Source: Gp6-AA40 sp036407095 (GTDB lineage Bacteria > Acidobacteriota > Vicinamibacteria > Vicinamibacterales > UBA2999). From it: a stretch of DNA of 64,000 nucleotides. Position 1 is the stretch's first letter, and every line of letters starts with the position of its first letter. Shown in pieces: positions 1-7,755 of the stretch. Position numbers and translations under genes: made by a program. The notes under the pieces are model-generated. The model did not search any database, was not told where the DNA came from, and worked only from the letters and a program-made list of their open reading frames with translations. The DNA lies in NCBI GenBank assembly GCA_036407095.1, contig DASWZV010000031.1:30951-94950 (forward strand). The letters are read 5' to 3'.

Positions 1-6
1 ATCCGG

Positions 7-1785
7 TCACGGAAGCGCGAACACCGTGAGCACGCCGCCCTGGTTGCTGAAGTTCGCCAGATCCTTGAACGCGCCGATCGCGCCCAGGCCGGCCGTCGGA
101 TCCTCGAGACTCATGTCGGCAGCCACGCCAATTCCCGACCATCCACCGACACCCGAGAGCACCGCCACGTACTGCTTTCCATCGGGACCGACGTACGTCA
201 TCGGGTTGCCGATGATCCCCGACGGCGTTTTGAACTTCCACAACAGCTCTCCCGTCTTCGCGTTCACGCCCTTGAGCCAGCCTTCCATCGTCCCGTAGAA
301 GACGACGTCGCCGGCAGTCGAGAGCGCGCCGCCCCAGGCGGAGAGCTCTTCCTTGATGCCCCACACTTTCTTGCCGGCTGTCGGATCCCACGCGATGAAC
401 TCGCCGCGATTACCGCCGGGGCCGGGTTTGCTCACCACGATCGCACCGACGTACGGCTGGCCCGCCTGATACTTCACCTGCACGCCCTCGTAATCCATGC
501 AGAGATTGTTCGTCGGCACATAGAAATAGCCAGTGCGCGGCGAGTAGGATACCGGCTGCTGATTCTTTCCTCCCATCGCCGACGGACAGATGTCCTTCGT
601 GTTCATCTTCGACGACGTGCGCTTCTCGGGATTCTCGACCGGCTTGCCGGTCTTGAGGTCGACGCTCTTCGCCCAGTTGACGGCGACGAACGGGTCGGCC
701 AGCAGGAGCTCACCATTCGTGCGATCGAGCACGTAGGCGAACCCGTTGCGATCGAAGTTCACCAGCGTCTTGCGCATCTGACCCTTGATGTTCAGATCGA
801 CGAGGACGTTCTCGTTGATGCCGTCGTAGTCCCATGCGTCGTGCGGAGTCTTCTGATACGCCCAGGCCGCCTTCCCCGTGTCAGGATTGCGCGCGAAGAT
901 CGTCATCGACCACTTGTTGTCGCCGGGGCGCTGATCCGGGTTCCACGAACCGGGGTTGCCGGTGCCGTAGTAGAAGAGATTCAGCTCCGGGTCGTAGCTA
1001 TACCAGCCCCACGTCGTTCCGCCGCCGCGTTTCCATTCCTCTCCCTGCCACGTCTCGACAGACCCGCCGTAGCCGACTTCCGCTTCGGGGCCGGTGCTGT
1101 ACATCCGCCAGATCTGCTTGCCGGTGTTGACGTCATTGGCGGTCACGAACCCGCGCACGCCGAACTCGCCGCCGGAGATTCCGGAGATGACCTTGTCTTT
1201 GATGACGATCGGCGCGGCGGTCACGGTCTGTCCGGTTTTGTAGTCGCCCTGCTTGACTTTCCACAGTTCCTTCCCTGTTGCAGCGTCGAGCGCGACGGTC
1301 GTCGTATCGAGCTGGTTCATGAAGATCTTCCCGTCTGCGAACGCCAGCCCGCGATTCACCGTATCGCAGCACGCAATCGGAATGACCTTCGGGTCCTGCT
1401 TCGGCACGTACTTCCACTTCACGGGCGCGCCTTCCTTCGTCAGGTCGAGCGCATACACGATGTTGGGGAACGGTGTGTGCACGTACATCGTGCTGCCCAC
1501 GACGAGCGGTCCACCTTCGTGGCCGCGGAGGACACCGGTCGAGAACGACCATGCGACCTTGAGATTCTTCACGTTGCTCGTGTTGATCTCGCTGACGGCG
1601 CTGTAGCGCGTCGACGCCGGATTCTTGTTCTGCGATGTCCACTGTTTGTCGGCGTCCGATGCGGGCGCTGCGGTCGCGGGTGCGGCACCGCCCGCGGCAG
1701 GCGCTTCGGCGACCGGCGTCGTGTTGCAGGCCCCGACCAATGCCGCGGATGCGACAACCATGAACAGCCTCGAGGGTCTCTTCAT
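7..1785 (-). CDS. PQQ-dependent alcohol dehydrogenase, lipoprotein, lanthanide-type
   Basis: A 592-residue quinoprotein dehydrogenase that should oxidise a primary alcohol in the periplasm using PQQ. The N-terminus is a lipoprotein signal with lipobox LVGAC (Cys20), so it is probably membrane-anchored. Family marks are visible: the vicinal disulfide Cys139-Cys140 (ACCDTVNRG), Glu207 in SGGEFGVRG, Asn277 in GTGNP, and the catalytic Asp319 in WDYDG. Asp321 two residues later is the extra acidic residue that in XoxF, ExaF and PedH type enzymes coordinates a lanthanide; calcium enzymes carry Ala/Ser/Thr there. Length matches the methanol/ethanol dehydrogenase family. No cytochrome c or PQQ synthesis genes are nearby, so the electron acceptor and the substrate are unknown. 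The family call is secure; the metal preference is inferred from one residue. Confidence 0.93.
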   Translation of the reverse strand: MKRPSRLFMVVASAALVGACNTTPVAEAPAAGGAAPATAAPASDADKQWTSQNKNPASTRYSAVSEINTSNVKNLKVAWSFSTGVLRGHEGGPLVVGSTMYVHTPFPNIVYALDLTKEGAPVKWKYVPKQDPKVIPIACCDTVNRGLAFADGKIFMNQLDTTTVALDAATGKELWKVKQGDYKTGQTVTAAPIVIKDKVISGISGGEFGVRGFVTANDVNTGKQIWRMYSTGPEAEVGYGGSVETWQGEEWKRGGGTTWGWYSYDPELNLFYYGTGNPGSWNPDQRPGDNKWSMTIFARNPDTGKAAWAYQKTPHDAWDYDGINENVLVDLNIKGQMRKTLVNFDRNGFAYVLDRTNGELLLADPFVAVNWAKSVDLKTGKPVENPEKRTSSKMNTKDICPSAMGGKNQQPVSYSPRTGYFYVPTNNLCMDYEGVQVKYQAGQPYVGAIVVSKPGPGGNRGEFIAWDPTAGKKVWGIKEELSAWGGALSTAGDVVFYGTMEGWLKGVNAKTGELLWKFKTPSGIIGNPMTYVGPDGKQYVAVLSGVGGWSGIGVAADMSLEDPTAGLGAIGAFKDLANFSNQGGVLTVFALP

Positions 1786-1797
1786 ATGACGCTCCTG

Positions 1798-1849
1798 TGT
1801 ACGTAGTGTCCGGCTTCAGGCTTCAGTAGGGTCCGCCCTCAAGCGGACC
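1798..1849. repeat. Intergenic palindromic element, copy 1
   Basis: It contains a stem GGTCCGC/GCGGACC (1830-1836 with 1843-1849, six-base loop), preceded by two CGGCTTCAG-like units. Its first 22 bases (1798-1819) are identical to 54800-54821, where another palindrome sits. It lies just upstream of the dehydrogenase start at 1785. Part of the dispersed TTCA/TGAA-loop family described in the findings; this copy is degenerate. Confidence 0.6.
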
Positions 1850-1851
1850 GA

Positions 1852-3153
1852 TCAGCGGTGCTTTCCTCCGCGCACATTCTTCTCAACCCAGTTCAGCATG
1901 ATGTCGGCAATCTCGAGATTCTTCTTGTCGAGCATCATCATGTGCGTCACACCGAGGATGCCCATGTCATCGAGCTTCAAATACTCCGCCTTCGCCGTCC
2001 CCTGCTTCGACGCACGGCGCGCGTTGATGGCGTTGACCGTCTCCTGGCACACGGGACTCGTCGCCGTGTAATCGCCTTTCACCGCCAGGTACGGGATGTT
2101 GTCGAAGTCGGCCGCGGAAAGCCCGCTGTTCGGCAGCGAGCACGACCCCTCGAGCGTGATCAGCCCCTTCAGCAAATCGAGATGACCACGCTCCTTCAGG
2201 ATGCGCGTCATGTGATGACCCATGATTCCCGACTGTGAATGCGTCACCACGATTGCTCCGCCCAACCGCTCGACGAGCAGCGCCAGATTCTGCGGAGTCC
2301 ACGTGTTTGCCGGCGAGAGGGTCTTCGGATCGCACGACTCGCAGGTCGAGCCCGGTAGCGTCGACTCGGCGTTCGGGACGAGCTGCTTGTAATACTCGAG
2401 GGCGAGGTTCTGATTCGCTGTCGCGGGCGCGGGGCCGATCGCACCGGTACGCGACACGAGCCGTTGATCGACCGCGTCGAGCGGGAAGAGCGGTGCGACG
2501 TGTTGATACGCATCGGGCTTGGGGTTCGGGTCGCGCGCGTCCGCGTGCGGCACCAGCGTGCCGGTGAGCACGGTCGACCCATCGGGCACGAGGTGACCGA
2601 ACCACGCCGTCCATGCGCCGTTGTCCGTGATGCGGGCGAAGCTCGGAAGGATCTCCGCCGCGCCTTTTACGTTCCCGCTCGCGAGCCGCGCTTCGCCTTC
2701 GTGGATCACCGATTCGTCGAAGCCCGATCGCCCTCGCCCGGCTTGATCGACGACGTAGCTGGGCACACCGTGCCGGACGAAATACGGATACCAGCCTTCG
2801 CGACCATCCGGCGTCGCCTCGAGACACGCACCGGTGTGCGTCGAGCCGTGCACCATGATCACCGGCCAGCCCGCTCCGTACTTCTTGGCAGGAATCTGAA
2901 ACTGGACGTACATCTGTCCGATCGTGATCTGCTGCGGCGTCGGCGGAGCCGCAGGTGCGGGCGTTGCGCCCGGGGCGGGCGGCGCAGCGACGGTGGCGTA
3001 GTCGGTGATCTTCTGGACGCCGCCAACGAAGAAGCTTCCCTGGTCCTCGATCACCAACGGTCCACCCAGGAACTTCTTCGGAGCCTGAGCCTGTCCAGAA
3101 ACACCGGTGAACATCGCGGTCACCAGCATCGCGACCAGTCGCGTGCGTCTCAT
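1852..3153 (-). CDS. Secreted alpha/beta-fold hydrolase
   Basis: A 433-residue protein with an N-terminal signal peptide ending near GQAQA, then a Pro/Ala-rich linker (about residues 55-75). The hydrolase core shows HGSTHTG for the oxyanion region and VVTHSQSG with the candidate nucleophile Ser; a late His in GVTHMM could be the catalytic base. Two Cys pairs (TCESC; CSL...CQE) suggest disulfides in an exported enzyme. The substrate cannot be read from the sequence. It lies 66 bases upstream of the PQQ dehydrogenase on the same strand, separated by a palindromic element, so co-transcription is possible but not shown. Confidence 0.82.
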   Translation of the reverse strand: MRRTRLVAMLVTAMFTGVSGQAQAPKKFLGGPLVIEDQGSFFVGGVQKITDYATVAAPPAPGATPAPAAPPTPQQITIGQMYVQFQIPAKKYGAGWPVIMVHGSTHTGACLEATPDGREGWYPYFVRHGVPSYVVDQAGRGRSGFDESVIHEGEARLASGNVKGAAEILPSFARITDNGAWTAWFGHLVPDGSTVLTGTLVPHADARDPNPKPDAYQHVAPLFPLDAVDQRLVSRTGAIGPAPATANQNLALEYYKQLVPNAESTLPGSTCESCDPKTLSPANTWTPQNLALLVERLGGAIVVTHSQSGIMGHHMTRILKERGHLDLLKGLITLEGSCSLPNSGLSAADFDNIPYLAVKGDYTATSPVCQETVNAINARRASKQGTAKAEYLKLDDMGILGVTHMMMLDKKNLEIADIMLNWVEKNVRGGKHR

Positions 3154-3176
3154 CGCCGCCTCCCTCAGAAGCCGCT

Positions 3177-3575
3177 TCAGTTGAAGGGCACTTCGCGTTT
3201 GTGCGTCTTGCCAGTGTTGTCGACCGCAATCAACCTGACCGATCGGATCCGGGTACCGCCGCGGACAAAACGCGCCCCACCAGCGCCGGAGAACACTTCG
3301 TACCGGATCTCACGACTCGAGCCGGACTCGACCCGCGGAAGCGACGTTCGGTACGGCGCCAGGACGCCGGCCGGCACGAGCTCGATGGTGCCGTCCACGA
3401 GCGCCGAGCCCGCCTTGTTGCCGATGGTCAGATACGTCTGTTCTACCGTCACCGAGACGGGCGAATTTGGATCGTCATCGAGCGATCGACCGCAGCCTGC
3501 GACAAATCCTGCGGCCAGCAGAAGGGTCAGTGCAATACCTCGACCGGGGGACAGTACTCGGGACAGCCGATTCAT
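3177..3575 (-). CDS. Small lipoprotein, unknown function
   Basis: The likely start is the internal ATG at 3575, giving 132 residues, because an AAGGGAG ribosome binding site lies 7 bases upstream; the longer frame upstream has no such site and an implausible N-terminus. The product begins with a lipoprotein signal peptide (LLLAAGFVAGC). The mature part is mostly beta-type sequence with no recognised domain. It ends 23 bases before the start of the hydrolase at 3153 on the same strand, so the two are probably transcribed together. Confidence 0.68.
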   Translation of the reverse strand: MNRLSRVLSPGRGIALTLLLAAGFVAGCGRSLDDDPNSPVSVTVEQTYLTIGNKAGSALVDGTIELVPAGVLAPYRTSLPRVESGSSREIRYEVFSGAGGARFVRGGTRIRSVRLIAVDNTGKTHKREVPFN

Positions 3576-3795
3576 GGGCAGCTCCCTTCGTGAAACGTGT
3601 GGCCGATGAGTGCCGACTGAAACGGGATGAAGTGCCCAACGTGAGAATGCCAGCCTTCGCCCCTTTGGGCTTCGGCGAGGCAGGACGTTAATACTGCTGA
3701 TCGTCTGCCGCGTCAACTCGTGATCGAAAGAGTAGAAGGTGCCCTCACGGGCATGCCCGATGCATAGCGGTCCGGCCAGCATCCAGGTCTCTTAC

Positions 3796-4416
3796 ATGAC
3801 CGCCTGCCGATCCCCCGTCGTCGACGTTATTACCTGTGTCGCGTGCCTGATTGCTCCCGCCAATCTCCTCGCGCAAGGCGTGGAGGTCACGCCATTTGGT
3901 GGGTACCGGTTCGGCAACGACTTCTTCGAGCTCATCACTGGCCGGCCAGTCGATGTCGATGGCGCCCCCGCCGTCGGTCTGATCGTCGATGTGCCGCTCC
4001 ACGAAGGCCTTCAGTTCGAGGCGTTGTTCACGCATCAGAACGCAGCCATCAGCGTGCCCAACCTTCTTGGGCCTCCCTCGCGCTGGCACGTCAGCGTCGA
4101 TCACCTCCAGGCAGGCGGGCTCCAGGAGTACGCGGACGGACGGGTCCGTCCGTTTGCAACCGGGATGCTCGGTCTGACTCGCTACGCGGGCGCAGGAGAC
4201 AGCGAGGTCCGCTTCACGCTTGGTGCCGGCGGAGGGGTCAAGCTGTTCCCCGCATCGAAGGTGGGCGTGCGTCTCGGAAGTCAGGTGTTTGCGACGTTTG
4301 TCTACGCCAACGCCAACGTGCTGGCCTGCTCAACCGGCATCTGCTTTCTTCATCTCAACGTCGACGTCGTCTGGCAGATCGAGTTCACCGCCGCTCTGAT
4401 CCTGAAGGTGTCCTGA
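3796..4416 (+). CDS. Outer-membrane beta-barrel-like protein
   Basis: About 206 residues from the ATG at 3796, which directly precedes a signal peptide (hydrophobic VVDVITCVACLIAPANLLAQG). An upstream ATG at 3739 is in frame but adds a non-hydrophobic leader. After cleavage the protein opens with VEVTPFGGYRFGND and shows alternating, Gly- and aromatic-rich strands, as in small porin-like barrels (OmpA/OprF barrel type). No loop or ligand site is recognisable. Divergent from the lipoprotein at 3575. Confidence 0.65.
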   Translation: MTACRSPVVDVITCVACLIAPANLLAQGVEVTPFGGYRFGNDFFELITGRPVDVDGAPAVGLIVDVPLHEGLQFEALFTHQNAAISVPNLLGPPSRWHVSVDHLQAGGLQEYADGRVRPFATGMLGLTRYAGAGDSEVRFTLGAGGGVKLFPASKVGVRLGSQVFATFVYANANVLACSTGICFLHLNVDVVWQIEFTAALILKVS

Positions 4417-4417
4417 C

Positions 4418-4496
4418 AGAACCTCCCTCCGTTTCCTCCGTTATCCCCGTGTTAAATTCTTCTCCGTTTTCTCCGCGTCTCCGTTTCCGAAGAAGG
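4418..4496. repeat. ACGGAG-type periodic intergenic repeat
   Basis: On the minus strand this spacer is a chain of ACGGAG or close variants about every 9-12 bases (ACGGAGACGCGGAG, AACGGAGAAG, CACGGGGATAACGGAGG). A related element occurs at 38030-38100. It is non-coding and strand-asymmetric (purine-rich on one strand). Confidence 0.55.
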
Positions 4497-4508
4497 TTGG
4501 TGTGACGC

Positions 4509-4907
4509 ATGAAGGCCTTCGACAACGAGTGGATTTTCGACGCCTTCGCCGGACGCGCAGGCTTCTTCACGAAGCGGATGTTCGGAGGGCTCGCCGCCTA
4601 TCTCCACGAGCGTCAGATGCTGGTGCTCGCGGAGCCGACGAAGACTGGCCGGTGGAAGTGGCACGGCGTGCTGGTCTGCACCGGCCATGAGCATCACGCC
4701 TCGATTCGCGCCGACTTCCCCGCCTTGACCCCGCACCGCGTCCTGCGGAAGTGGCTCTACATCGACTCGTCGCACGACGACTTCGAGTCCACCATGGGAT
4801 CGGTCGCGAAGCGCATCGCCCTGAACGATCAGCGTTTCGGGATCGTGCCCCAGGGACGAGGCCGCGGAAGACGCAGTAAGCGAGATCGGGCCCTAAGCAG
4901 TAAGTGA
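4509..4907 (+). CDS. TfoX N-terminal-domain-like protein
   Basis: A 132-residue soluble protein. The segment TKRMFGGLAAYL resembles the RKMFGG...Y motif of the TfoX/Sxy N-terminal domain, and the following alternation of strands and helices fits that small fold. The C-terminus is a basic tail (GRGRGRRSKRDR). TfoX proteins regulate competence in some gammaproteobacteria, but single-domain homologues elsewhere have no settled role, and no competence genes are nearby. The ATG at 4509 is chosen; the upstream region is the ACGGAG repeat, with only a weak GAAGAAGG as a possible ribosome binding site. Confidence 0.6.
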   Translation: MKAFDNEWIFDAFAGRAGFFTKRMFGGLAAYLHERQMLVLAEPTKTGRWKWHGVLVCTGHEHHASIRADFPALTPHRVLRKWLYIDSSHDDFESTMGSVAKRIALNDQRFGIVPQGRGRGRRSKRDRALSSK

Positions 4908-5030
4908 AAGAAGGCAATAATTTGAGCCGGGGGGCCTGCGGTGTTACCCTCTGTCAGCAGTAAACTCCTTCTTTCTGAGTCGTTTCGTGACGGCACCTCG
5001 TGCCGGCACCCCTTTCACGGAGGCGAGGCA

Positions 5031-5435
5031 ATGATTCGGCGAATTCTGGGATGTGTCGTCGTAGGCGCGTGGCTGGTGGCAGGTGCCTCGTTGCAGGCTC
5101 ATCATTCCCTCGCAGGCGTCTACGACATGAAGGCGGAAAAGGAGCTGAAGGGCGCCGTCGAAAGCATCAAATTCTCCAATCCGCACGGGTCGTTGACGAT
5201 CAAGGTCAAGGGCGCTGACGGCTCGGATACCTCATGGGTCTTCACGCTCGGCTCCGCAACCGGACTCGCGCAGCGCGGCGTCGGCCCGACCGGGCCGAAT
5301 GCGCTCCGCGCCGGGGACGAAATCAGCGTGAAGTTCATCCCAGCGAGGAACGGCAGTCCGCTGGGCTTTCTCAAGTCGGTGACATATCCGGACGGACATA
5401 CGATCCAGATCTCGGCCGGCAACGCCAACGACTAG
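5031..5435 (+). CDS. DUF6152 family secreted protein
   Basis: 134 residues from the ATG at 5031, preceded by ACGGAGGC as ribosome binding site; the in-frame ATG at 4941 adds an unlikely leader. The signal peptide ends at SLQA and the mature protein starts with HHSLAGVYD, the HH-x(2)-A start typical of DUF6152. The rest is a small beta-rich fold (GAVESIKFSNPHGSL). Function of the family is unknown. It is 20 bases upstream of the large partner gene at 5456, the same pairing as at 62778/63208. Confidence 0.82.
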   Translation: MIRRILGCVVVGAWLVAGASLQAHHSLAGVYDMKAEKELKGAVESIKFSNPHGSLTIKVKGADGSDTSWVFTLGSATGLAQRGVGPTGPNALRAGDEISVKFIPARNGSPLGFLKSVTYPDGHTIQISAGNAND

Positions 5436-5455
5436 CCCGCGAGCCAAGCACAGAG

Positions 5456-7252
5456 ATGGCGTTTCCACGAAGCAGGCCGCGAAGCACGATCGTGACGCGC
5501 GTTGCGATCGGCGTCGCGCTTGCGATGGGTGCCATGGCGGCCGCCAGTGCACAGGCACCGGCAGGTGGACAAGCACCGGCCGGTGCGCAAGCACCCGGAG
5601 GCGGGCAGGGACCCGGTCAGTTCCGCGAGCCGCCTGCACCGTACAGACCCGCGAAGGACGCCAAGGACCTGCGCTCGGTGCTCTTCAACTGGACCTGGTA
5701 TCTGGGCATGCTCAGGGGCGTCGACGAACACGAGTTGATCGTCTCGCTCGAGTACCAGGGCAAAGGCACGATCCAGGTGAACGGGCAGCCGTGCACGTTG
5801 ACGAGGTATCGCGTCAGCACGAACTACCAGCTGCCAGGCCAGCGCATTCAGTACACCTGCACGAGAGGCAACGGACAGCCGTACTCGGCCATCGAGGTAC
5901 TCAGCGAAGGGTACGCGTGGAACGAGGACATCCCCGGCGCGGAGATCGTCTCCGGAAAGGGCAAAGCCACGCCGATGCCAACCGCAGTGCAGGAACGGAT
6001 CATCCGGTTCTGGGCCAGCCCGCAGGGCGCGCCAAAGGCCGCGATCATGGCCGCCGCGGACGTCAACAAGGAGATGGGTCCGAATCCAGGCACGCTGTTC
6101 AAGGACGGTGAGACGACCGTCGGCAAAACGTCGCTCACGTGGGAAGGCAGCAAGCCGGTTGTGACGTTCCCGATTCCCGGTATTGCCGATGCGACAGCCA
6201 CGGCTACGCTCGATGCGAAGTGGATGGCAGAACGTGTGGTGGTCAAGCAAGGAGCAACGACCACCGAGTTCACCTACAGCAACTACGCGGACTGGAACAA
6301 CCCGCTGAACAAGGTCGAGGCCTGGTACGCCGGCAAGATCGTCGAGAAGAAGAACGGCGTCGTCACCCGCGACCTGACAACGACCGAGACGGAAACCGGC
6401 AGCGTGTATGTGGTGATGCCGGTGCCGGCCAGCGTGAAGAAGGCGATGATGCCGACGACGCAGCCAGCCATCAAGGAGCTGCCATTTCCTGCCGCGGGTA
6501 CGGAACCAACGCCACGAACAGCGGACGGAAAGCCTGACCTGACGGGCAACTGGAATGCCGCCGGCATGAACTGGCGCTACGGCAATCGCCGCTGCGGTCC
6601 GACACAGGTCGAATGCACCCGCGCGATCAATCAGACGATGGACTTCGAGTTCGAAGCGCCGTCACGCTTCGGGCCGAATCGCCCGCTCTACAAGCCCGAG
6701 CACTGGGACAAGGTTCAGCAGCTCGACATGTGGACCAACAAGGAAGATCCGGTCATGACCTGTCAGCCGCTCGGGATTCCGCGTCACGGCGCGCCGCGGC
6801 GCATCATCCAGACGGCGACCGACATCGTGATGTTCTACGGCCAGTATGCCGACGGCGGCGGCGGCGCCGGTGAATACCGTATCGTCCCGACTGACAACCG
6901 CAAACACGATCCGCGGCAAGCAGTCGAGGCGCGGTACTTCGGCTACACAGTCGGTCGCTGGGAAGGCGACACGCTGGTGCTCGACTCGATCTCCTTCGTC
7001 GATTCAACGTGGCTTGCGCGCGGCGGGTTCTTCCACTCCGCCGACATGCACGTGATCGAGAAGTTCACGCGTCAGGCGAATCTGATCAAATACGAGGTCA
7101 CTGTCGAGGATCCGCAAGTCCTCGTGGAGCCGTGGGTGATGACGCCGCGGGTGATGCGGCTCAACCCGAATCCCGCAGCGGGACTTCTGCCTGAGCGCGG
7201 CAACTGCGAAGTGTACGAACTGAAGGACATCAGCTCGCAGATCCGCCATTAG
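5456..7252 (+). CDS. Large secreted protein, member of a three-copy family in this window
   Basis: 598 residues from the ATG at 5456 (the open frame runs back to 5234 inside the DUF6152 gene, without a signal peptide). Signal peptide, then a low-complexity PAGGQAPAGAQAPGGGQ stretch (about residues 30-55), an N-terminal region of unknown type, and a C-terminal part (about 360-598) with WEGDTLVLD, FTRQANLIKYEVTVEDP and NCEVYEL. The same blocks occur in the proteins at 25710 and 63208, so these are paralogues. No catalytic motif is apparent. The gene follows the DUF6152 gene closely and is likely co-transcribed with it. Confidence 0.75.
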   Translation: MAFPRSRPRSTIVTRVAIGVALAMGAMAAASAQAPAGGQAPAGAQAPGGGQGPGQFREPPAPYRPAKDAKDLRSVLFNWTWYLGMLRGVDEHELIVSLEYQGKGTIQVNGQPCTLTRYRVSTNYQLPGQRIQYTCTRGNGQPYSAIEVLSEGYAWNEDIPGAEIVSGKGKATPMPTAVQERIIRFWASPQGAPKAAIMAAADVNKEMGPNPGTLFKDGETTVGKTSLTWEGSKPVVTFPIPGIADATATATLDAKWMAERVVVKQGATTTEFTYSNYADWNNPLNKVEAWYAGKIVEKKNGVVTRDLTTTETETGSVYVVMPVPASVKKAMMPTTQPAIKELPFPAAGTEPTPRTADGKPDLTGNWNAAGMNWRYGNRRCGPTQVECTRAINQTMDFEFEAPSRFGPNRPLYKPEHWDKVQQLDMWTNKEDPVMTCQPLGIPRHGAPRRIIQTATDIVMFYGQYADGGGGAGEYRIVPTDNRKHDPRQAVEARYFGYTVGRWEGDTLVLDSISFVDSTWLARGGFFHSADMHVIEKFTRQANLIKYEVTVEDPQVLVEPWVMTPRVMRLNPNPAAGLLPERGNCEVYELKDISSQIRH

Positions 7253-7265
7253 TCCACTCGCCTTT

Positions 7266-7292
7266 GTCCCTGGTCTGCTACAGACCAGGGAC
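7266..7292. terminator. Strong hairpin between convergent gene ends
   Basis: A perfect 12-bp inverted repeat (GTCCCTGGTCTG, 7266-7277, and its complement, 7281-7292) with a three-base CTA loop, extendable with one bulge. It lies 13 bases after the stop of the gene at 5456. Neither strand has a T-run after it, so a classical rho-independent terminator is not certain. The stop codon of the pseudogene remnant falls in its loop. Confidence 0.45.
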
Positions 7293-7559
7293 CAAAGACA
7301 ACACACCATCATCTCCGACAGTCTCTATCTCGCGACCAGCAAGCCGCGCGGCGGTCGACGTCGTTCGCGCGAGCGCGCGCCGCATCGAGCGCATCACTTC
7401 GTTGTACAACGGCGTCCCGACTCCCGATCCGAGCCAGTTGAGTGTGGTGAGCTGCGCTGCGTAGGCTTGTGCTTCGTCGCCGCGATCCCTCGCGTGCACC
7501 TCTTCGTGGACGAGCACGCTCGCCAGCCCACCGAGGGTGTGCGCTCCGTTGTATCCCCC
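7278..7559 (-). pseudogene. C-terminal remnant of a HExxH-type metalloprotein
   Basis: Reading the minus strand down from the TGA at 7560-7562 gives about 93 residues without a proper start. The sequence looks like a real protein: GGYNGAHTLGGLASVLVHEEVHARDRGDEA (split here as GGYNGAHTLGG and LASVLVHEEVHARD), AQAYAAQLTTLNWLG, GTPLYNEVMRSMRRAL. HEEVH fits the HExxH zinc motif. There is no start codon with a ribosome binding site, and the N-terminal part of such a protein is missing from all frames upstream, so I read it as a gene fragment. The far C-terminus runs into a hairpin and is probably not original. Confidence 0.5.
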
Positions 7560-7659
7560 TCAGACGCGTTGTATGTCCGAAGGTTCAAGGCGCCCGCTGC
7601 CTCTTATAAACGTCGACCAAGGCTCAACCGCACACCCTGCCACTCTTCCTGACCACGCG

Positions 7660-7691
7660 ACGTTTGCTACGATCCATTGACACGCAAACGT
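7660..7691. promoter_or_regulatory. Inverted repeat upstream of pstS, possible operator
   Basis: Two perfect 8-base half sites, ACGTTTGC (7660-7667) and GCAAACGT (7684-7691), lie 16 bases apart, 65 bases upstream of the PstS start. A TTGACA hexamer lies between them (7677-7682), but no good -10 box follows at the right distance. It does not resemble a classical Pho box. It could be a regulator site or an RNA hairpin. Confidence 0.35.
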
Positions 7692-7755
7692 TACTTGACC
7701 CACTGCGTCTGCGGCGCTCACCATCGGCGCCTCTTTCCTTCCAGTTCCGGAGGGC

